37,619 nt of DNA from Synechococcaceae cyanobacterium SM2_3_1. Its GTDB lineage: Bacteria > Cyanobacteriota > Cyanobacteriia > Thermostichales > Thermostichaceae. Below the pieces are notes generated by a model. It worked only from the letters and a program-made list of their open reading frames with translations. It had not been told where the DNA came from and ran no database searches. Positions within the stretch are counted from its first letter, which is position 1, and the number at the start of each line of letters is the position of its first letter. The stretch is taken from NCBI GenBank assembly GCA_012030715.1, contig JAAUUJ010000023.1, forward strand, positions 1-37,619, given 5' to 3'. Positions 1 to 8,009 of the stretch are shown one piece after another. The translations under genes and the position numbers were made by a program.

Positions 1-788
1 CAAGCAGCGGGGGATCCATACCATCTGTGAGGAGGGGACGCTGTCCCAATCGCGGGGAGTGCTACAGCCAGAAAACCGCCACCTTTTTGCTCATGGGTGG
101 GGTCTGTACCCGTGCCTGTTCCTTCTGTCAGGTGAGCAGCGGTCGTCCACAAACCCTTGATCCCCACGAACCCGAGAAAGTGGCGGAAGCTGTCGAGATC
201 CTGGGTCTACAGTATGTGGTACTGACCTCCGTGGCTCGAGATGATCTACCGGATCAGGGAGCGGGCTGGTTTGTGCAGGTGATGTCGGCGATTCGCCAGC
301 GTTGCTCGCAAACCCAGATTGAAGTGCTGACTCCAGATTTTCGGGGTGATCGGGACTGTCTGGCCACCGTTGTTGCTGCTCAGCCTGTTTGCTACAACCA
401 CAACATTGAAACGGTCCGGAGGTTGTCCCAGTCGGTGCGGCGCAGTTCTGGCTACGACCTTTCTCTGCATGTGCTGCGAACTGTGAAGCAACTCGCTCCC
501 ACCATCCCCACCAAGTCAGGGCTGATGCTGGGCCATGGGGAAACGGAAGCTGAGGTGATCGAGGCTCTGCAGGATCTGCGGCAGGTGGGTTGTGATCGAC
601 TGACCCTGGGACAATACTTGCAACCTTCCCTGGAGCACCGTCCCGTAAACCGATACTGGACCCCTGAGGAGTTTGATCACCTGGGAGCCATTGCCCACTC
701 AATGGGATTTAGCCAGGTGCGATCAGGCCCGCTGGTACGCAGTTCCTATCACGCTGCCGAAATGGAAGGGGCAGACCCTACTCAGTAA
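1..788 (+). CDS. lipA: Lipoyl synthase (5' partial, one frame break near the left edge)
   Basis: Radical-SAM enzyme that inserts two sulfurs into protein-bound octanoyl groups to make lipoyl cofactors for 2-oxoacid dehydrogenases and glycine cleavage. The radical-SAM triad is visible as CTRACSFC. The auxiliary-cluster motif is split: the first cysteine (HTICEEG, positions 2-37) lies in another frame from the second and third (RCPNRGEC, from about position 40). One extra base around 37-40 therefore breaks the frame between Cys1 and Cys2. The C-terminal RSSYHA motif, whose serine ligates the auxiliary cluster, is intact, so the 3' end is complete. The continuous reading frame starts only at a GTG at 27, which would omit Cys1, so I do not believe that start. 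The upstream part lies outside the window. The family call is firm; whether the break is real is not known. Confidence 0.93.
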   Translation, partial: SSGGSIPSVRRGRCPNRGECYSQKTATFLLMGGVCTRACSFCQVSSGRPQTLDPHEPEKVAEAVEILGLQYVVLTSVARDDLPDQGAGWFVQVMSAIRQRCSQTQIEVLTPDFRGDRDCLATVVAAQPVCYNHNIETVRRLSQSVRRSSGYDLSLHVLRTVKQLAPTIPTKSGLMLGHGETEAEVIEALQDLRQVGCDRLTLGQYLQPSLEHRPVNRYWTPEEFDHLGAIAHSMGFSQVRSGPLVRSSYHAAEMEGADPTQ

Positions 789-1005
789 CCCAATGGGCTT
801 TTAAGTATGGGTACAGGAGTAACTTTCTCTCCCGATCCCAATCATTGATGGAATGGTTATTCGTTAGATTAAGATGTTGTTCCTGGGAATGACTTGATCG
901 GGCTGATCTGGAGATTCCATCAAGCGCTGAGGATCCGGCAGGGCCTGAGTGCCCTGTGCCTTCAGCTTTCTCCCTAGCTTTGGGGCTTCTCTCAAGGGGG
1001 TAGCT
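789..1005. other. Gene-free stretch downstream of lipA
   Basis: No convincing gene here. An 80-codon minus-strand open frame spans part of it (to 1106), but its proline- and glutamine-rich translation matches no family I recognise and it conflicts with the antitoxin-like frame at 1006-1173. There is no clear terminator after lipA, only a 3-bp CCC/GGG stem followed by TTTT at about 790-803. Confidence 0.4.
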
Positions 1006-1173
1006 TCAACAGGGATCCTGGGGATCATCAGCTGGAGGATGTAAACCTGCTTTGATCCACATGGATCGAGATTTGATAATGAAGGGTTCTGCCCGACGCT
1101 CATCATTAATTTCTAGTCGCTCCTGGTTGGGCATTTGCTCCAAAGCAGAGATAACTTCAGCTTTTCCCAGCAT
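1006..1173 (-). pseudogene. Remnant of a small antitoxin-like protein (about 55 codons)
   Basis: A short minus-strand frame begins MLGKAEVISALEQMPNQERL. This resembles the N-terminus of small cyanobacterial antitoxin-like proteins of the DUF2281/VapB-associated type, which start with a T-A-E-V-hydrophobic-x-A-L-x-x-L-P pattern. After about 22 residues the similarity stops and the tail (ending DDPQDPC) looks unrelated, so I read it as a degraded copy. No toxin partner is recognisable beside it; the next gene on the same strand is an upstream-lying Uma2 gene. Family assignment is from memory of the motif only and is tentative. Confidence 0.3.
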
Positions 1174-1278
1174 AATTTCTCCAGCATTTCCCAGTCCCCT
1201 GAGGTAGGATCCTGACCTCCATGGGCCACAGACACTGAGGATGGCTATAGTTCACTAGATTGGGAAACGCTGTATAAA

Positions 1279-1887
1279 TCAGAAAGTAATGAACAGATGA
1301 TCAACTATAAGCTCTAGTTCCGAGAAGTATTGTGATTTTATTATATCTATCCCTTTGAACTCACTAGCCAGATAATTACTTCTGTTTTGCAAGGTAAAAA
1401 CTGTAACTTTCTCGTCTTCAGGATCTACAACCCAGTATTCAGAGATTCCTAATTCTTGATATTCTCTTACTTTTAATTTGTAATCTTTCTCCCGATTATC
1501 CTCCCCAGGACTGACCACTTCGACAACTAACAAAGGTGGACGCTCCACAATCGCTGACTTGGGATTTTGCTTGCGAAGTGCCTCCCAATCCTCAGCATGA
1601 ATAATACAGATATCTGGCTCTCTTGAGGTTCGGATCCCCGTTCGGATCCCGACTCCCGTTGCAAATACTTTATCCTTGCGGCCTAAGCGAACTATCTCTT
1701 GGTTCATCAGCAAGAAAAGCAGACGAATAATTTCTGCATGTAGGGGACTTGCTGTCGGCATGATGACAATATCCCCATTTTCTAATTCATGGCGAAAATC
1801 AATCCCATCGTTGTAGTCGAGATAATCAGCAAAGGTAAATTTTCTGTTCGCGCCAGCGTGCCCTTGACGCATCGTCGTTTGAGTCAT
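1279..1887 (-). CDS. Uma2 family (DUF820) PD-(D/E)XK nuclease-like protein
   Basis: A 202-residue protein with the Uma2 layout: HELENGDIV (Glu34/36), REPDICI (Asp92), LVVEVVSPG (Glu123) and a following DYKLK segment that would supply the lysine, then the typical YWVVDPEDEKV strand. These match the PD-(D/E)XK-like core of a family hugely expanded in cyanobacteria. Its biological role is not established despite the 'endonuclease' label. The ATG at 1887 is preceded by a strong GGAGGGGGG ribosome-binding site, which fixes the start. It lies about 100 bases downstream of yidD on the same strand but need not be cotranscribed. Confidence 0.88.
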   Translation of the reverse strand: MTQTTMRQGHAGANRKFTFADYLDYNDGIDFRHELENGDIVIMPTASPLHAEIIRLLFLLMNQEIVRLGRKDKVFATGVGIRTGIRTSREPDICIIHAEDWEALRKQNPKSAIVERPPLLVVEVVSPGEDNREKDYKLKVREYQELGISEYWVVDPEDEKVTVFTLQNRSNYLASEFKGIDIIKSQYFSELELIVDHLFITF

Positions 1888-1989
1888 CTTGCCCCCCTCC
1901 GCTTCTCATTGTCCGTTCCGATGAACCGGATCACCGTAGATGTGACCTCAGTGTATGGCCATGAGGAGTTTCTCCAGCCTTTCTCTTGC

Positions 1990-2256
1990 TTAATGATCCC
2001 GTTTCTGGGGAGGCAAACAAGAGGGGGAACTCTCAGGTGATCGCTTTTCGGGTACCGGATCGTACCCTCCCGCATGAAAAGGATGACAGCGTCCCAGCCG
2101 TTTCAGGCCCAGCCAGGTGCCCTGGATCGGTCCAAACCGCTCGAGGGACTCCAGCATGTACTGAGAACAGGAGGGGGTAAAGCGGCAACTGGGCAGAAGT
2201 AGGGGAGAAATTCCCAGCTGATATCCACGGATCAACCAGATCAGCGGCTTCTTCAT
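1990..2256 (-). CDS. yidD: Membrane protein insertion efficiency factor YidD
   Basis: A small 88-residue protein with an N-terminal amphipathic helix ([16 protein letters not shown]) and the diagnostic [13 protein letters not shown] signature, followed by [15 protein letters not shown]. YidD assists YidC/Sec in inserting inner-membrane proteins and sits at the cytoplasmic face of the membrane. In many bacteria it lies in the rpmH-rnpA-yidD-yidC row. Here it is on its own, about 33 kb from rpmH-rnpA in the same window. The C-terminal 15 residues after VPEK are low-complexity and not conserved. Confidence 0.93.
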   Translation of the reverse strand: MKKPLIWLIRGYQLGISPLLLPSCRFTPSCSQYMLESLERFGPIQGTWLGLKRLGRCHPFHAGGYDPVPEKRSPESSPSCLPPQKRDH

Positions 2257-2371
2257 CGATGAGTATCCATAGGTATCCCCAGGCTAACCTTCTGGTTTAT
2301 GGTCGGGACTGGACATAAGGTTAAGAAGTGTAAACAATGGACATATTAGATTCTCGGAGCACCCGATCAAA

Positions 2372-2815
2372 ATGGACACGCCTGTTTTTCAAAACCCCCC
2401 TCTTTATTCCATCATTGCCGTTGCCACGGTGATCGCCATCAGTTTTGGGGTTATCTTCAAAGACATGCTGGAGTATAGAGTGGCCCTGTGGCAGGCCAAC
2501 CGCACCACCCAGGATCGGATTGAATACGCTCGCTCGGCATTGATTTTCTCCTACCTGATGACCAGTCTGGCGCTGTTGGTGTTTGTGATTGCGGGCCTGA
2601 TTGTCTTTGGCTTCCCAGAATCCTGGGCCGAGATCACGGGCAGTGTGCTGGTGATTGGCACAGCAGTCTTGATCTGGATCCAACTGGGATCATTGCTGGA
2701 GATGCTGGCCCAGGGGGGATCGGCAGCTATTGATATTGAGGGCGATTATCCCCAAGAATCTGCAACTCCTGAACCCTCTGCGGTCATGGAATCAGACTCC
2801 TCCAGCCAGGGTTGA
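2372..2815 (+). CDS. Small integral membrane protein of unknown function
   Basis: A 147-residue protein with probably three membrane segments: about residues 12-30 (SIIAVATVIAISFGVIF), 58-80 (ALIFSYLMTSLALLVFVIAGLI) and 88-106 (ITGSVLVIGTAVLIWIQLG). A basic, helical loop lies between the first two, and the tail is acidic and serine-rich. I do not recognise the family. It is divergent from yidD (116 bases apart) and convergent with the histidine kinase, ending only 8 bases from it, so it is probably its own transcription unit. Confidence 0.7.
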   Translation: MDTPVFQNPPLYSIIAVATVIAISFGVIFKDMLEYRVALWQANRTTQDRIEYARSALIFSYLMTSLALLVFVIAGLIVFGFPESWAEITGSVLVIGTAVLIWIQLGSLLEMLAQGGSAAIDIEGDYPQESATPEPSAVMESDSSSQG

Positions 2816-2823
2816 AACCAGTC

Positions 2824-3939
2824 TTACTGCAGCAGGGTCAAACCTGCCATCGGCAGACTGAAGCGAACCGTTGTTCCCTGGTCCAGCTGACTATCCACAT
2901 CGATCTTGCCCCCCTGCATTTCCACCAGCCGCCTGGTAATCGCCAGCCCAATTCCGGAGCCCCCAGAACCGGAGGAGCGGGAGCGATCTGCTCGCCAGAA
3001 GCGCTCAAACACATAGGCAAGATCAGCCTCGGCAATGCCACACCCTGTGTCCTGACAGGTGATCCAGACCCACGGAGGTTCCACACAGGCACTGAGAAGA
3101 ATTACCCCCTGCTCGGTGTAACGAATGGCGTTTCCGACAATATTGATTAAGATCTGCTCCACCCGATCTCCATCCGCTATGACCAGAGGCAGATCTGCAG
3201 GCAGCTGCAATCGTAACTCAGGACCGTCTTCCCGCAGCTGAGTTGCCAGCCGCTCGTGGATGCGGTTGAGTACAGGGGTCAGGGAAAGGGGTTGAATATT
3301 GAGGGGCAGATGTCCGGCTTCCGCCTTAGAAAGTTCCTGTAGATCATCCACCAGGCGGCGCAGACGGCGAGACTCGGCCACCAGACGGGTAAACAGTTCC
3401 GGTGTGGGAGCAATGGTGCCATCCGCACATCCCTCTAGATACCCCTCCAGCACTGTCAGGGGAGTGCGCAACTCATGACTCAGATCCCCAATGAGGTCGC
3501 GGCGGCGACTTTCCACGTTGGCCATCGCTTCAGCCATGCGATTAAAGCTGTGTCCCAGCTGATCCAGTTCGGCAATATCAATGGGGGGCACCCGCGACTG
3601 CAGATCTCCTTGAGCCAGTTGGCGTGAAGCCTGTTCAATGCGGCGCAGGGGCTGACTGATCCGACGAGACACCCAGTACCCCACCCCTGCTGCCGTGGAA
3701 GCTCCCACCAGCACGGACCAGTCGGCACTTTTCGACCAGGCCAGTTCAAACCCTTCCACCAGATCAGTGCGCACCAGCCTTAAATTCATGCCTCCCACCT
3801 CCAGCTGCTCCAGATGGGTGACAAAAAAACGTGGGGAGGTGATGCGGCCCACGATCACCAGTGTCCCCAATCCCACCGCCACCACCGCCATGTGGGAGAG
3901 CAGTAGCCGTAATTGCAGGGTTAACTTGGGCATATCCAT
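2824..3939 (-). CDS. Membrane sensor histidine kinase (HAMP-HisKA-HATPase)
   Basis: A 371-residue two-component sensor kinase. One membrane segment lies at about residues 11-31 and a second at about 73-90, enclosing a short periplasmic loop of about 40 residues. A HAMP linker follows (SRRISQPLRRIEQ...), then the H-box LSHELRTPL with phospho-acceptor His155, an N box (NIVGNAIRY), G1 (CQDTGCGI), F box (FERFWRADRS) and G2 (GSGIGLAI). The small sensor loop and overall shape resemble BaeS-like kinases and the manganese sensor of Synechocystis, but I would not assign a ligand. It begins 14 bases after the bciB stop on the same strand, so the two are probably cotranscribed. No response regulator lies next to it. 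Confidence 0.92.
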   Translation of the reverse strand: MDMPKLTLQLRLLLSHMAVVAVGLGTLVIVGRITSPRFFVTHLEQLEVGGMNLRLVRTDLVEGFELAWSKSADWSVLVGASTAAGVGYWVSRRISQPLRRIEQASRQLAQGDLQSRVPPIDIAELDQLGHSFNRMAEAMANVESRRRDLIGDLSHELRTPLTVLEGYLEGCADGTIAPTPELFTRLVAESRRLRRLVDDLQELSKAEAGHLPLNIQPLSLTPVLNRIHERLATQLREDGPELRLQLPADLPLVIADGDRVEQILINIVGNAIRYTEQGVILLSACVEPPWVWITCQDTGCGIAEADLAYVFERFWRADRSRSSGSGGSGIGLAITRRLVEMQGGKIDVDSQLDQGTTVRFSLPMAGLTLLQ

Positions 3940-3953
3940 GCTTCCAGGCCGGA

Positions 3954-5180
3954 TCAGTTCTCTGGCAGCTTGTATTGAGAAACAATGCGCTGGGCAAAGC
4001 CAGGCACATGATCCTCCACCCGCTCGGGATAATGGCGCCGGACAAACAAATAGTTGCGGGTGAAGTGGGAATCGATGGAAAAGCGGGCATATTCCAATCC
4101 CTGCGGACCGATCTTTTCAATCACCACCCCCATGATCTGGGCCAGCCACATGGGTAGGGTCAGGGCCTGATCATAGGCAGCAATCCCCTGTTGTACCGCT
4201 GCATGCCGATTGCCTCGCGAGATCACCGGCTGGGTTTCCAGCTGATCTGCCACCAGATCCAGGAGCACCTGGCCACGGGGGTTGCGCACCACCAGCCACT
4301 GCCAGCCCAGCGGCGAGCCCATATAGCCCACCACCAGATCCGCCAGCGCATTCACATAGTCGAAACAGCTCAAGCAGGAAGGAGCAAAGACATCCTTGAG
4401 GGCCTTGGTGTTCAAGCCAAAAAACGGCACTTTCTCCACGGATCCATCGCTGTGTTTGAAATGAATGCGAAAGTCCTGCATAAACTCGTAATGTACCACC
4501 GTGTCAGGAGAACGACTGGTGGTTTCCAGAAAGGTTTGCAGTCCCTCGCGGCTGACATTATCCACACAGGGGGTTCCCAGCACATACAACTCCTGCAGTC
4601 CCAGATCCGCCTGCACCGCTCGCAGCGCCTGCACCTGACACCCCACCCCGATCACCAACAGCCGCTGGCAGTTAGATTGCTCTACCAATTCCAGCACCGA
4701 CAGATTGGGAGAAAGTGTGGGCTTATTCACCCGTGCCGCCAGCACCTCCTCTGGGTGGCGGGCCAGAATGGGGCGGGGTTTGAACCGATCTTCTGGATCG
4801 GCCTGCACACAGACCACGGCCTCCACCAGACCTGTCTCTAGCGCCCGCATCCCAATTGTGCTGACAATTCCTGACCACTGGGCCCCCGGCACCGGATCCT
4901 GTTTACGGGCGGTCAGCATCCTGTCGTAAATCCCGAAGTAGTCGGTGTCTGTCGGGGTTGATGCAGTTCCCGTCTCCTGATCCCGCGAGCGCCCATGGGT
5001 TTGCAGCTCTAACTGATCAATTTGCTGATGAATAAAGGCACAGGCAGAGCGCACCTGCTGCACATAGTGGGTATCGCATAGTCCGCACTGACTACAGAGT
5101 TCCTTGGCAGGGTAATGGCCAGAGCGGATCGGTTGCGCTTTTTTACGCTGCTCACGCATAGCAAGAGAAGAGATAGACAC
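3954..5180 (-). CDS. bciB: 3,8-divinyl (proto)chlorophyllide a 8-vinyl reductase, F420 hydrogenase beta-subunit type
   Basis: A 408-residue ferredoxin-dependent flavoprotein that reduces the C8 vinyl group of divinyl (proto)chlorophyllide, a late step of chlorophyll synthesis. The N-terminal iron-sulfur motif CSQCGLC (Cys29/32/35) is followed by the conserved core RVNKPTLSPNLSVLE, GVGCQVQALRA, GTPCVDNVSREGLQ, the second cysteine pair APSCLSCFDY, and the family's C-terminus FSIDSHFTRNYL...QYKLPE. This matches Synechocystis Slr1923-type proteins along its whole length. The GTG at 5180 overlaps its apparent Shine-Dalgarno (GAGGA), so the ATG at 5159 is an alternative. A histidine kinase follows closely on the same strand. 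Confidence 0.95.
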   Translation of the reverse strand: MSISSLAMREQRKKAQPIRSGHYPAKELCSQCGLCDTHYVQQVRSACAFIHQQIDQLELQTHGRSRDQETGTASTPTDTDYFGIYDRMLTARKQDPVPGAQWSGIVSTIGMRALETGLVEAVVCVQADPEDRFKPRPILARHPEEVLAARVNKPTLSPNLSVLELVEQSNCQRLLVIGVGCQVQALRAVQADLGLQELYVLGTPCVDNVSREGLQTFLETTSRSPDTVVHYEFMQDFRIHFKHSDGSVEKVPFFGLNTKALKDVFAPSCLSCFDYVNALADLVVGYMGSPLGWQWLVVRNPRGQVLLDLVADQLETQPVISRGNRHAAVQQGIAAYDQALTLPMWLAQIMGVVIEKIGPQGLEYARFSIDSHFTRNYLFVRRHYPERVEDHVPGFAQRIVSQYKLPEN

Positions 5181-5243
5181 TCCTCAGCATACTGTCGATA
5201 CCAAAAAGGTTGGGAAGGAGAGGCAACTGCCCCTAACCTGATT

Positions 5244-5341
5244 TATAGCAATCAGGCATGACTCGTGAGATTACCTAAGTTTCCTGGTTAGAGAGGGATT
5301 TGAGTCTGTTTATGTCTTCCATCTGATGTCTGATTGCTATA
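5244..5341. repeat. Possible 98-bp MITE with 15-bp terminal inverted repeats
   Basis: The left end TATAGCAATCAGGCA (5244-5258) is matched in inverted orientation at the right end (5327-5341), with 14 of 15 bases identical. Both outer ends abut TA-rich DNA, as expected for TA-targeting IS630/Tc1-like elements. The interior is too short to code. It lies in the divergent-free gap between the sulfite-oxidase-like gene and bciB. No second copy is visible in this window, so the MITE reading rests on the inverted repeats alone; a regulatory stem is the alternative. Confidence 0.5.
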
Positions 5342-5372
5342 TAAAAATTCATCGCCACGGGTCACCGCAATC

Positions 5373-5960
5373 TTAGAAACTACTGCCATAGCGCTCTTCT
5401 GCCCAGGGTTCCCCGCGCATGTGGTAGCCATTCCGTTCCCAAAAACCTGGTTGATCAGTGGAAAGGATCTCCAATCCTTGCAACCATTTTGCGCTTTTCC
5501 AGGCATAGAGATGCGGAACAATTGAGCGGAGCGGCCCCCCATGATCGGGAGGTAGAGGTTGGCCTGACAATGTATGGACTAGATAGTTATTTGGCCGCAA
5601 AAAATCATCCAACAAAAGATTCGTGGTATAGCCTCCATCGCAGTGTTGCATGACAGCCTTTGCCTGGGGAGTTAATGTTACTTTTGCAAATAGATCTGGA
5701 ATCCGAACCCCAGTCCAGGTCACATCTAGCTTGGACCAGCGGGTCACACAGTGAAAATCAGCCGTAAAGGTCTCTTGAGGAAAATCCAATAGATCTGACC
5801 ACCTCAGACTTAACTCTCCTCCTTCCACCTCTCCCCAGATGCGCAATTCCCACTCATCCGTGCTGATTTGAGGAGTTGGACCATAGGTGAGGACAGGAAA
5901 TCCCCGAGTCAAATGCTGGCCTGGTGGAATCCGATCTCGGTTGGGGGTACTTTCAGTCAC
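5373..5960 (-). CDS. Sulfite-oxidase-like molybdopterin-dependent oxidoreductase
   Basis: A 195-residue single-domain protein of the sulfite oxidase/YedY (MsrP) molybdopterin-binding fold. The conserved FHCVTRWSKLDVTWTGV segment supplies the cysteine that ligates molybdenum (about Cys77). DGGYTTNL, YLVHTLSGQPLPPDHGGPLR and KSAKWLQGLE are the other family blocks. There is no signal peptide or twin-arginine motif, no heme domain and no dimerisation domain, so it is the short cytoplasmic type. Substrate is unknown. The GTG at 5960 is the assumed start (MTESTPNRDR). Confidence 0.9.
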   Translation of the reverse strand: MTESTPNRDRIPPGQHLTRGFPVLTYGPTPQISTDEWELRIWGEVEGGELSLRWSDLLDFPQETFTADFHCVTRWSKLDVTWTGVRIPDLFAKVTLTPQAKAVMQHCDGGYTTNLLLDDFLRPNNYLVHTLSGQPLPPDHGGPLRSIVPHLYAWKSAKWLQGLEILSTDQPGFWERNGYHMRGEPWAEERYGSSF

Positions 5961-6259
5961 TTTTTCGAAAATTTACCAGCCATTGCAACAATCCGACATA
6001 AAAAGACCGATAGACAGTGGCAGGATGACGCCTCTGCCAAGCGCGGGTTGGATACCCTGATCCCTTGCCATCAGTTGACTGATGAGGAAACTCAATCCGT
6101 TTGATTCTATCGCCTGAGTGGGATCATTTTTTCTTTACATCCCGTGACTTTTGGCAAATGAATCCACACCGCATGCTACAAGTAAGTGGATTTAATGAAT
6201 TCTGCGTTGATAAAGACCACTGTTGATTGTGTCTTAGTGAAGACGTGATTGAGTAATCT
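5961..6259 (+). other. Intergenic region and likely 5' leader of the RNA-binding protein gene
   Basis: About 300 bases without a credible gene; a 78-codon open frame crossing it looks like a shadow. It must hold the promoter of the RRM gene. Cyanobacterial rbp genes often have long cold-responsive 5' leaders, which would fit an AT-richer stretch from about 6125 onward. I can point to TTGGCA near 6152 but no convincing -10 at the right spacing. Confidence 0.35.
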
Positions 6260-6505
6260 ATGACCATTTTTGTGGGTAACCTCAACTACAAGGCTTCTCC
6301 TGATGAATTAAAAGCCTTTTTCAGCCAGCAATGGGAGGTAAAAGCAGTCACTATCCCTACGGATCGGGAGACTGGTCTTACCCGTGGGTTTGCCTTTGTT
6401 GAGCTGAACGGTGAGGCCGCAGAACAGGAGGCGATTGAAAAGGCGAATGGATCTGAGTTTATGGGGCGGGCACTGCGGTTGGACTGGGCTAAGCCTCGTC
6501 ATTAG
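6260..6505 (+). CDS. RRM-type RNA-binding protein
   Basis: An 81-residue single RNA-recognition-motif protein. RNP2 is IFVGNL (residues 3-8) and RNP1 is RGFAFVEL (about 42-49), both with the aromatic residues needed for RNA stacking. This is the cyanobacterial Rbp family, often cold-induced, which in some species directs thylakoid-protein mRNAs to membranes. It ends right after the RRM (LRLDWAKPRH) and lacks the glycine-rich tail of the cold-regulated Rbp members. Its last 17 bases overlap the 3' end of the convergent gene at 6489-6833. Confidence 0.93.
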   Translation: MTIFVGNLNYKASPDELKAFFSQQWEVKAVTIPTDRETGLTRGFAFVELNGEAAEQEAIEKANGSEFMGRALRLDWAKPRH

Positions 6506-6833
6506 TCCCATTCTCCTCCTCAGAAGCCGGAGAGGAAGACTCATCCTGGAGTGTAGCCGGGGGTTCATCTGGAGGGGTGACAGGAGGAAATGCCAAAGAA
6601 GTATTCATGGCTGAGACCTCCGTGGGGGCGGATTCTGGGGCGTCAGGCACGGAGTCGGCATATTCGGTAGAGGCTGGCTGCACAGCAGAGGGGGACTCAA
6701 CAGGTTCAGGCATGGCTGCTTGTTCCTGTGCAAAACGTCGCTTCTTCAGAGTTTCATCCACGACGACCCAGATCAGAGTCAGCAGGGAGACCACTCCGGT
6801 TGCAATAAAGACACCAAAAAAGCGGTTGTCCAT
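6489..6833 (-). CDS. Single-pass membrane protein with acidic Pro/Ser/Glu-rich tail
   Basis: A 114-residue protein with one N-terminal membrane segment (FFGVFIATGVVSLLTLIWVVV, about residues 5-25), a short basic patch (KKRRFAQEQ), then a disordered tail rich in Pro, Glu, Ser and Ala. By the positive-inside rule the tail would be cytoplasmic. I do not recognise the family. The start ATG at 6833 follows AAGGGG. The gene is convergent with and overlaps the RRM gene by 17 bases; the open frame and hydrophobic start argue that it is real. Confidence 0.6.
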   Translation of the reverse strand: MDNRFFGVFIATGVVSLLTLIWVVVDETLKKRRFAQEQAAMPEPVESPSAVQPASTEYADSVPDAPESAPTEVSAMNTSLAFPPVTPPDEPPATLQDESSSPASEEENGTNDEA

Positions 6834-6942
6834 AAACCCCTTGCAGCATCAACAGTAGATGGGAACATAATACCGCCTGGCTAGATCAGACCCCTGCTGA
6901 GATGAGGAGAGTATCAAGAAATATGAAAAAACTGTAAGTTCT

Positions 6943-7929
6943 TCATCGGGGGGAAGCTTCGATATAGTCGTAAGGCTCCAGATGAATGGTGACACGCACA
7001 GCTCCATAGTGAGTCTCCAAAACCCGTTCGACTTCTTCGGTAATATGATGGGCCGTGGCAACATCGGTAGGGGCTACCACCATATGCATTTCGATAAACA
7101 CCATCTGCCCCACAATTCCACGGGAGGTGATTGCATGGCAGTCCAGCACCCGCCCCTGAAAGGATTGCATCACCAATTTCCGTAGATCTTGAGGTGGGAT
7201 CGCCACCGTATCGGTGAGGTAGGGAATATTTTCTTGCAGCACTTGCCAGGCACTGTAAATCACAAGGACGGCTACCGGCAAGGCCATCACCTGATCTAAC
7301 CAGGGCCAGCCCCACTGTACTCCGATCAATCCCAGCAGCACCGTCAGCGTGATCCAGATATCACTGAAGGTATGCCGGGCATCCGCTAACAGTAGCCGAC
7401 TGACCAGAACCTTCCCCTGATGGCGTTCGTATAGCGCAACGCCGATATTGATTAGCATTACACCCACCATTAACTGCAGAGTCAGATCAGTAACTTTAAC
7501 CTCTTCCCCACTGTTAAAAAAACGACTAATGGCCACCTGTAAAATCTCTATACAGGCGATCGCCAGAAAGGCGGCAATGCCCAGAGCCCCCAGGGCTTCA
7601 AATTTACTATGGCCATAAGGATGATCCTCATCGGGTTCTGGTGAGGAATAATGCATGGCCACCAGTCCCAAAATGTTATTGGCGCTATCGGTCACTGAAT
7701 GGAGCGCATCTGCAATCAGGCTCAGAGATCCAGTGAAAAAACCTAAGGCGAACTTAACAACTAGCACCAGCACATTCAAAGCCAGAGTTAGATAAAGCAC
7801 TCGCTGTACTCGACGCTGACGCTGTAGGCTAGGGGGCAGTGCTGGGGTCACAGCGAGGATCCTCAGGGACGGTCTACCTATTGTAATGACAAGCTGTTCG
7901 CGACCTGGGCATGTGCTCGGGAAAGACAA
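6943..7929 (-). CDS. Cation diffusion facilitator family metal transporter
   Basis: A 328-residue proton-driven exporter of divalent metals (Zn, Cd, Co, Fe or Mn) in the inner membrane. About six membrane helices are visible, with the metal-site motifs ALHSVTD (in TM2) and ADARHTFSD (in TM5), both HxxxD. This HD-HD site is typical of the Zn/Cd branch, but specificity cannot be fixed from it. A cytoplasmic C-terminal domain follows (CHAITSRGIVGQMVFIEMHMVV...). The open frame begins at a TTG at 7929. The first about 25 residues are not conserved, and an internal GTG before TPALPPSLQRQ may be the true start. Confidence 0.93.
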   Translation of the reverse strand: MSFPSTCPGREQLVITIGRPSLRILAVTPALPPSLQRQRRVQRVLYLTLALNVLVLVVKFALGFFTGSLSLIADALHSVTDSANNILGLVAMHYSSPEPDEDHPYGHSKFEALGALGIAAFLAIACIEILQVAISRFFNSGEEVKVTDLTLQLMVGVMLINIGVALYERHQGKVLVSRLLLADARHTFSDIWITLTVLLGLIGVQWGWPWLDQVMALPVAVLVIYSAWQVLQENIPYLTDTVAIPPQDLRKLVMQSFQGRVLDCHAITSRGIVGQMVFIEMHMVVAPTDVATAHHITEEVERVLETHYGAVRVTIHLEPYDYIEASPR

Positions 7930-8009
7930 AACCAGAGTAAGATGTGAGCCAACTGTGAAGATTGGGTAAATTTAGAAGCAAGACTTTAAAGCCGCGTTCT
8001 TCGGAGTTT

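Noticed and set aside
91-702. Long minus-strand open frame opposite lipA
   Set aside because: Proline- and serine-rich translation without any family features, fully inside a strongly conserved gene.
864-1106. 80-codon minus-strand open frame
   Set aside because: No recognisable family, no ribosome-binding site; overlaps the antitoxin-like frame, which has better support.
1279-1887. Toxin-antitoxin pair of the Uma2 gene with the antitoxin-like remnant
   Set aside because: They are over 100 bases apart, the remnant is degraded, and Uma2 proteins are not established toxins.
5187-5197. ACTCCTCAGCA resembling the Yfr1 sRNA core (ACTCCTCACAC)
   Set aside because: The last bases differ, and there is no flanking stem pair or terminator; it is also the complement of the GAGGA site before bciB.
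7962-8009. Upstream TTG start for ugd
   Set aside because: It adds 16 unconserved residues before the Rossmann start [12 protein letters not shown] and has no ribosome-binding site.
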